From Pocillopora verrucosa (taxonomy: Eukaryota > Cnidaria > Anthozoa > Scleractinia > Pocilloporidae), in NCBI RefSeq assembly GCF_036669915.1, contig NC_089312.1, positions 25,665,291 through 25,729,290 of the forward strand: a DNA stretch of 64,000 bases. The letters are read 5' to 3'. Shown here piece after piece: positions 58,101 through 64,000 of the stretch (the first letter of the stretch is position 1; each line of letters opens with the position of its first letter). The notes below the pieces were generated by a model. The model was not told where the DNA came from. It ran no database searches and saw only the letters and a program-made list of their open reading frames with translations. The translations under genes were made by a program, and so were the position numbers.

Positions 58101-61100
58101 ACCACGTATTACAGCTAGTTACCCTTATAATTAAAGAGGGTTAGTGAGGCTTTTAGATGGGTGAGAGTTTTTCCATAAATAATTACGTGTAAATGTGTAA
58201 TAATTTAAAATGTATTGATATGATATTGGTTGATAATTTAGAGATAAAATAAAGGTTTGGAATCATCTTACATCTTGTCTTTTGCAGCTTAAGTCAAGGC
58301 TAGGTGCTATCACACTAAAATTTATCTTTCCACCCATCAAATATAAAATTCAAAATTCCTAACTTTTGTGGCAGGTGTGCTGGTGAGATTGCTGCTGTGC
58401 CGAACACATACTGTGCTGTAGGTGTTGCTTATGGGGCAAAAGTATCAGGTAATAACTAGAAGATCACTTGATGATCAAGTTAAAAAATTTAGAGTCAATT
58501 ACAATGAAATCAGAATACCCTGTACCACTGACAATCAATCAGCCTCTGCTTGAATTCTTTTTGTTTTCTGGAGGGCTTCTTGTCTGTCTTTTTCACTCAT
58601 TTAAAATTTTTTTGGCTCATTTTTACTGGTTATTATTACAATCTAATGCACATTATGGTCCTTTTTTTCAAGACCTCACATTTTAATGAGTTAATTTTGA
58701 AACTGTGAATAGACTTTTAAGACTCTGCTAGGATTGCATGATCATTTTCTTTCTCTGTTTCTCTGTAAGAAGAACACAGATTAAATATTGGGATTTAGCA
58801 AATGATTCAGAGAGAAATTGAGTGGGATTCCTTTGGTGAATTAGCCCTAATTAGATTTAAGTGATATGGATTGAAACTACAATTTTTCAGTTAGTCAGTC
58901 TGTCAACAAAAAGTTCAAATGTTTGAGTAAGGACAACTTTGGTCTGGAAAAAGCATGGGTGAGCAATTCAGCCTTGGAACTGAGTTATTCCGTTTTGTCT
59001 AAATAGTAAATAAATAGCAGTCTTTTGTAGCTTGTAAGTAGCACACTACAAAACAATTTGATGGCTTTATTGCCAAATAGTCTTACAAGATAAGTTTTTG
59101 TTCTTTCCTTTCCATGTTTAATAATCAGTTTTGCTAAAAGACAGCTGGTAAGAGGGTGGTAATCTGAGAGTAAATTGAGCTCTCCAAAAATTCACTTCAT
59201 CACCAAATTTAGTTCTTTCTGACAAATCTGATGAATTTCTTGACCAATGGTAGGTGTACGAATTCTTGACGGTCCAATGACGGACAGCCTTGAGGCCATG
59301 GCATTCAACAGTAAGATGCACATTAATGACATCTATAGCTGCAGGTATGTGGAAAAATAATTAAAAACAAAGATTTTAAACTCCATAAGCTTTTCGTAAG
59401 AGGAGAGAAAAATACACTTACAGTCCCCAAGTTTTAGACAGGCAAAGTGCTGGCTGGAAATGTTCCTCTTTATGTCCAGTTTATATCGTTTCTTTAAGCA
59501 CCTTTCAAGTTACTGAAATTAATTTATTCGCAGTTGGGGGCCTGATGATAATGGAAAAACTGTTGATGGACCTCATCAATTGGCACAGGTATGTAAACCA
59601 ATGTGCTTAAGTATAATTGAGAAATAATAAAAATATATGAAGTTCGTACTCCCGTGCTCTTCGGAAAAAAATATCTTTCCCTATTAAGTCAAGTCCTTTT
59701 CCATCTCATGCCTTACATACCTCCATATTCCTATTGCTCTATAATTATCATTATGATAACACATACCATATTGAGTAATTACGTTTTGTTTTTGTTTTCC
59801 TCATAGGCTGCTCTCGCTCATGGTGTTTTAGCTGGTAGGAAAGGTTACGGCAGTATTTTTGTTGTGGCATCTGGCAACGGAGGACATTTCAAAGACAACT
59901 GTAACTTTGATGGATATGCCAACTCCATTTACACTGTTACAATAGGTTTGTGCACAGATGAAGCTCTATCCATATAATTTTTATGTATCTTTGTCTGACT
60001 GTCTTTCACACTAAAGAGCCCAGAAACGCGGAGCCTTTCGAGAACGGTTTCAAAAGTTGACCATTTTGAAAACGCTTCGTTTTTAATAGGCTCCGTCTCT
60101 TGTATGGACAAGTGGAAACGGAGGCTTTTGAAAACATTGACTCGCTTTCACCTGCAAAGCTGGTAAATTGGGAAAGCTTATCGCGAAGCTGGTTAATTGG
60201 GACCGCTCATAGTCTCAAAGAATAGCCTTCATTAAGAAAGGTTTTTTTGTCTTGCGAAGAGCGTGGAACAAAGAGGAAAAGATTACCTTAACTACGCGTC
60301 GTCAATGTGGCACAGCAAATCATGACCAATTGCGCAGTTGTCTCATTATTAAAAATTTTGTCAATCATTTAATTGTAGGTGCTGTGGACGAGTTAGGAGA
60401 TATGCCATATTATGCAGAACACTGTGCTGCCATGTTGGCAGTCACTTACAGCAGTGGACAAGGCATGCAGAGGAACATAGTAAGTGTTTAGATACGTATG
60501 CAAACCCTGTCTACAACAAAGTGGTGTTATTATGCTGTTGTGCTGGGGCAAAGGGATAAGGATACTTTTCGCAAGATTCCCGTATGACTCAACAGGCTGC
60601 TGTGCAAGCCACATGTATGGCGTGTATGCAAAGCCTATAAACTGTTCTTTCCTTCAGAACGTGATTGCAAACTCTGGTATCCCTCCCTTCCCCCCTTCCA
60701 AAAAAAACAAAACAAAAAAACAAAACAATGCAGATTGCTACCCAGGCCGGAGGTACATTTCTACCTACCGTAAGGTATTTGAGCTTCATCTTATGGCCAC
60801 TTTTGCGAAATGCGATTTGTTGAAGTTCTTTTCAATGAAAAAAAAACGTTTTATACTTGTTGTTTTGCCCGTGTCTTCGGGATTCCCGCGGGTAGTGTCG
60901 CGCAGTAGTTATTCCCTTTGGTGACTATATATTTGATGCTGCCTTGCTAGGTGACAACTGATTGGCGCTTAGGGACTGGCACGGGTTGCACAGACAAACA
61001 TACGGGAACCTCGGCTGCGGCGCCCTTAGCGGCTGGAATGATCGCCCTCATGTTACAAGCAAGGTAAGAACAACAAACAGCAAATACCCCCATGATACTG

Positions 61101-63863
61101 CTCAAAAAACTTTCGATAGAAGCCCTGAACCTATGCTGTCTCAATAGGGGCTTTGAGAGGCTTACATTGCAGGGGGAGAGGGGAGGGGACGAGGAGGATT
61201 GTAAGGTGAATTCAAAAGAAAGAAAATAAATATTTTCGGAGGGGGCTAAGTTCACTTGTAGATGGGCGTATTTACTGGGACGTTTATCACGCGATTGAGA
61301 TTTTTGTGTAGAATTAGGTGAGGTTTTGATCGGAATTCTGCTGTTTGAAATAATCGAATCATTGACCAGGATTGTTCTTTTTGTAGACCATGTTTGTCAT
61401 GGAGAGATGTCCAACATATTATTGCCATTACTGCTGTCAAGGTATAAAGAAATTTTAATGTTTGGTTGATTATTTATCTCACCGAAAACTGCCATTTTGT
61501 GGACGGTATAACGAACCCCTTTGTGACGAGTTGATCCTCACCAGTAATTCTAGAAAGAGAAGCGCGTAAAATCTTTATAAGGAATTCAAGTCTCGCTATT
61601 TTTCAATAGAATCTTTTTAATGGAACGGCGGGGGAATGTTATATCTTCTTCACACTTCTCTTTGCGAGAAGTGGGTGTAATGTCCCCTTAGTTTATCGAA
61701 TCTAAGCCCCTTGGTTTTCTGTTGCGTTAACGTTCTACTGAGTCGTGAGTGTCTTGTACAACTGTAAGGTAAAAGTTTATATGGCCGTCAACGAGGTTCG
61801 CCATCCAAAACGACATCCCTTCGGGCCAAGAAGGGAGGGCTTTTTTCCCGGACAGTGGTTGAGTGTCGGGTCGCAGACTTAAAGGCTAGCCTCTTATAGC
61901 TCTTTTATCGAATTGTTTTTTTTTTGTAATGGTTATATTCATGTGTTTAGCACGATGTGGACGACAGTGATTATTATACAAATGGAGCCAAGTATCACCA
62001 TAGCCACAAGTATGGATTCGGTCTTCTGGACTCTTGGCGACTGGTTAACACAGCTAAGGTATTCACGTATTTATCTTTATTGTAAAAGTGTAGATCTGTC
62101 GAATGAAGGGTTGGTAGTGAAATGTGTTTCTGTGCCATGAAGTAGAGCTCGTTAATCACGGGAAGGTATTCAGGAGGTACATCATTCACTATCAACAGGA
62201 CAAGCCCTCTCATCAAGGATAGGCGATTCATTAAGATTAAAATCTGAAAAATTTGTATCTGTATTTGTGTTTTGCGATATTTAGACAGGCTGGTCCAGTT
62301 CCGCTCAGAGCTGGTTTAAATGGGGGGCCTGTATAAACAATGACAAGGTCAGACCACAACACCGGGGGCCATGTTCCGTGCTCTTTGTAAGAAGTGTGTG
62401 GGTTCTTAAATGTCCCCTGTTAGCCAGTAGCGAGAAGAGACAGGAGACGGGGTCTACGACTTATCGTCCTTATCCGTGAAGGCGAGAATGTCTAACTGTT
62501 TGCCGATGTAAAAGCAAAGGCAGCACATTCTCCTCGCTTATTTTAAGTCCGTGTGTGTTGGTCCGGTCTGGGACTTGAACCCTCGACCTCCTGCACGGAA
62601 GTCCGGCGCTCTTCAACGTTAGCTAATCAAGCGCGGTAAAATATATAAAGTGATACATCTGGTTGTGTTTTACTGAAAGTAAGTTTATCAGAGCTTTGTT
62701 TTCAACAAAGCAATATTTTTTTTTTCAGGTATGGAAGGCAGTGCCCTGGATGACATCTTGGTCAACACCCATTATTCATGTTGGAAAACAGATCCCGACA
62801 TCAACCAATCAACTGATAGAAAAGTACTACGGTATGTACACCAGTTAAATTGTTTCTTTTGTAAAACATTGTTGAAACTCTGCCGCTAGAAACAACTCAA
62901 TCCAAGTGGTTCTCGCTATGCTTCCTGTGATGTTAGCGTAAACTAAAACTAACACTTTTATTTCTTTTCTATACCAGTGTCTAAAGACAACGTCGGAGAG
63001 GTGGTTACTTTAGAACACGTCACCGTCACAGTAAGTAAAATTCGTTCATTTTCCCTTTTTTTACTCGATGATATGCGAAGCATGGGTATGAGTAATTTTG
63101 GGATTCGATCTGCAAATTTCGTGTCGTTAGCCCTGCATTAGGAATCTGGCAAGAGCGTGCTTCTTATTAAAGATGGCAGACTGATTGTTAAATATGGCGG
63201 ATCAGCTGGGGATAGCCTTCACAACCGACGTAATTTGTTGACGTTTTTCAGTCGAATGGAGGTAAGCGCAAGGTGAGCGCGAAGTGTGAGTCACGTGTGA
63301 GGGGAAGAACGCAAAAAAAAAAAATGATTTTCGCGCTCCTCCTCATGCGCGTGAATCTTGATTCGCGCTCGCCTAGCGCTTGTCTCCGTTCGCCTGTGAA
63401 ATGCAAAAAATTACATCGGTTCTGCAGGCTAAGCTGGGGAGGACTTTAGTGTGGATGACGGCTCAATTCTGTTTCTTAGAATTCCAGAATCATATGCATT
63501 TAGTACAATCACTGTACACTGTAGTTATATTCTGCACAGTATATCCACGAGTTCACTACAGCGTCACTTTGATTCCTCTCACCAATCAGTTTTCTTGAAA
63601 GAACTTTTTTTAATTCTATGTCGGAAGATATCTTGAAACAAACGATCAGATCTTATACTGTTCCTTTTCAGCATCAAATGATATAGGGAAAAAATAAGAA
63701 AAGAGAGGTGTCTTAATTATGTCTCTAAGCTGGCAAGAATTGTCTTACTCTACCTTTGCTTCCAGGTGAATCTCAAGCATCGGCATCGTGGAAACTTAAT
63801 GGTCAGTTTAGTGTCCGCTGAAGGAACGACATCCAAACTGGCAACAGCTAGACAACACGATAG
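55104..63863 (+). CDS. PCSK7: Proprotein convertase subtilisin/kexin type 7 (3' end beyond window)
   Basis: Fifteen exons join in frame: 55104-55562, 56287-56383, 56513-56550, 57210-57298, 58375-58448, 59254-59344, 59534-59588, 59807-59945, 60379-60479, 60951-61063, 61387-61441, 61951-62058, 62729-62831, 62978-63030, 63766-63863. The last ends at a GT donor, so the gene continues to the right. A Ca-dependent serine protease of the secretory pathway that cleaves precursors after basic residues. Seen: a hydrophobic signal (about 10-26), a prodomain ending in RYKR at 135-138 (autocleavage site), and the subtilisin triad D184 (VIDDG), H225 (HHGTRCAGE), S402 ([11 protein letters not shown]) with oxyanion N325 (ASGNGG). 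The start of the P domain ([13 protein letters not shown]) follows. WRLVNTAK and EHVTVTV point to PCSK7 and not furin or PC1/2. The transmembrane tail is outside the window. Confidence 0.93.
57676..57886. mobile_element. piggyBac-like MITE, TTAA-flanked, copy 3
   Basis: TTAACCCTTTAAATGC at the left and GGAAAGGGTTAA at the right, in PCSK7 intron 4. Its right end is included in the 155-bp duplication that follows. Confidence 0.65.
57855..58160. repeat. Tandem duplication, 155-bp period (PCSK7 intron 4)
   Basis: actgatgttagggtggaaag at 57861 and again at 58016, followed in both by ggttaatagcaccca, gagttcactgtaccttgat and cgtattacag segments with few differences. Confidence 0.88.
62337..62636 (-). 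repeat. tRNA-derived SINE, about 300 bp
   Basis: Reading on the minus strand, a tRNA-like head at 62636 has an A-box-like TTAGCTAACGTTG and a B box GGGTTCAAGTCC (forward ggacttgaaccc near 62570), then a body of about 220 bp. Located in PCSK7 intron 12. The anticodon arm region is intact enough to resemble a tRNA, but the acceptor arms do not pair. Confidence 0.65.
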
Positions 63864-64000
63864 GTATGTTCAGAATCAGCCCGACAGCAGGCTCTCATTA
63901 ATGGTCCTGTTGTAAAAGCATATCGCGGGCTACACGCGAAGCCTGAGTCGAACTGACCCGCTTTGCACCCTGGTGATCTAGAGGGGTCTGGCGCGAGAAA

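Noticed and set aside
60484-60924. 146-codon plus-strand open frame in PCSK7
   Set aside because: It is intron sequence between the exons ending at 60479 and starting at 60951; the frame does not match the protease.

Overview
The window is nuclear DNA of an animal. Genes are split by AT-rich introns with GT-AG borders, protein-coding genes are spaced every few kilobases, and small non-autonomous DNA transposons, tRNA-derived SINE-like copies and one LINE fragment fill introns and spacers. The gene set and the repeat types fit an anthozoan cnidarian (stony coral or sea anemone) best. That placement is an inference and rests on no diagnostic marker.

Layout. (1) 1163-2200 (+): an intronless member of a DEDDh-exonuclease-like family with every catalytic residue replaced. 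(2) 4843-5850 (-) and 6166-12958 (+): VPS72/YL1 and proteasome beta-4 (PSMB4), head to head, 315 bp between start codons. The PSMB4 introns carry a 43-bp minisatellite, nested MITEs and a 1.5-kb terminal-inverted-repeat element. (3) 14332-16548 and 19021-21119 (both -): two tandem two-exon DEDDh exonuclease paralogues with intact catalytic residues and an identical intron position. (4) 22798-32825 (-): an 11-exon gene for a QRICH2-like (DUF4795) coiled-coil protein, with a LINE fragment in one intron. (5) 36394-45311 (-) and 46744-50222 (+): two head-to-head small GTPase genes with the same eight-exon plan, one a normal-looking Rab and one atypical. (6) 52748-54824 (-) and 55104 to beyond the right end (+): a NATD1-like acetyltransferase and proprotein convertase PCSK7, again head to head.

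Exon joins were worked out by hand from GT/AG sites, reading-frame phase and similarity to remembered families. All ten reading frames close without internal stops. PCSK7 runs off the right edge inside its P domain. No operon-like organisation, CRISPR array, true tRNA or rRNA gene was seen.

The most interesting points are the three-member exonuclease family with one intact pseudoenzyme, the inverted Rab duplication in which one copy lost the catalytic Gln and changed its lipid-anchor type, three divergent gene pairs in 64 kb, and three TIR element families that share the terminus TACCGTA.
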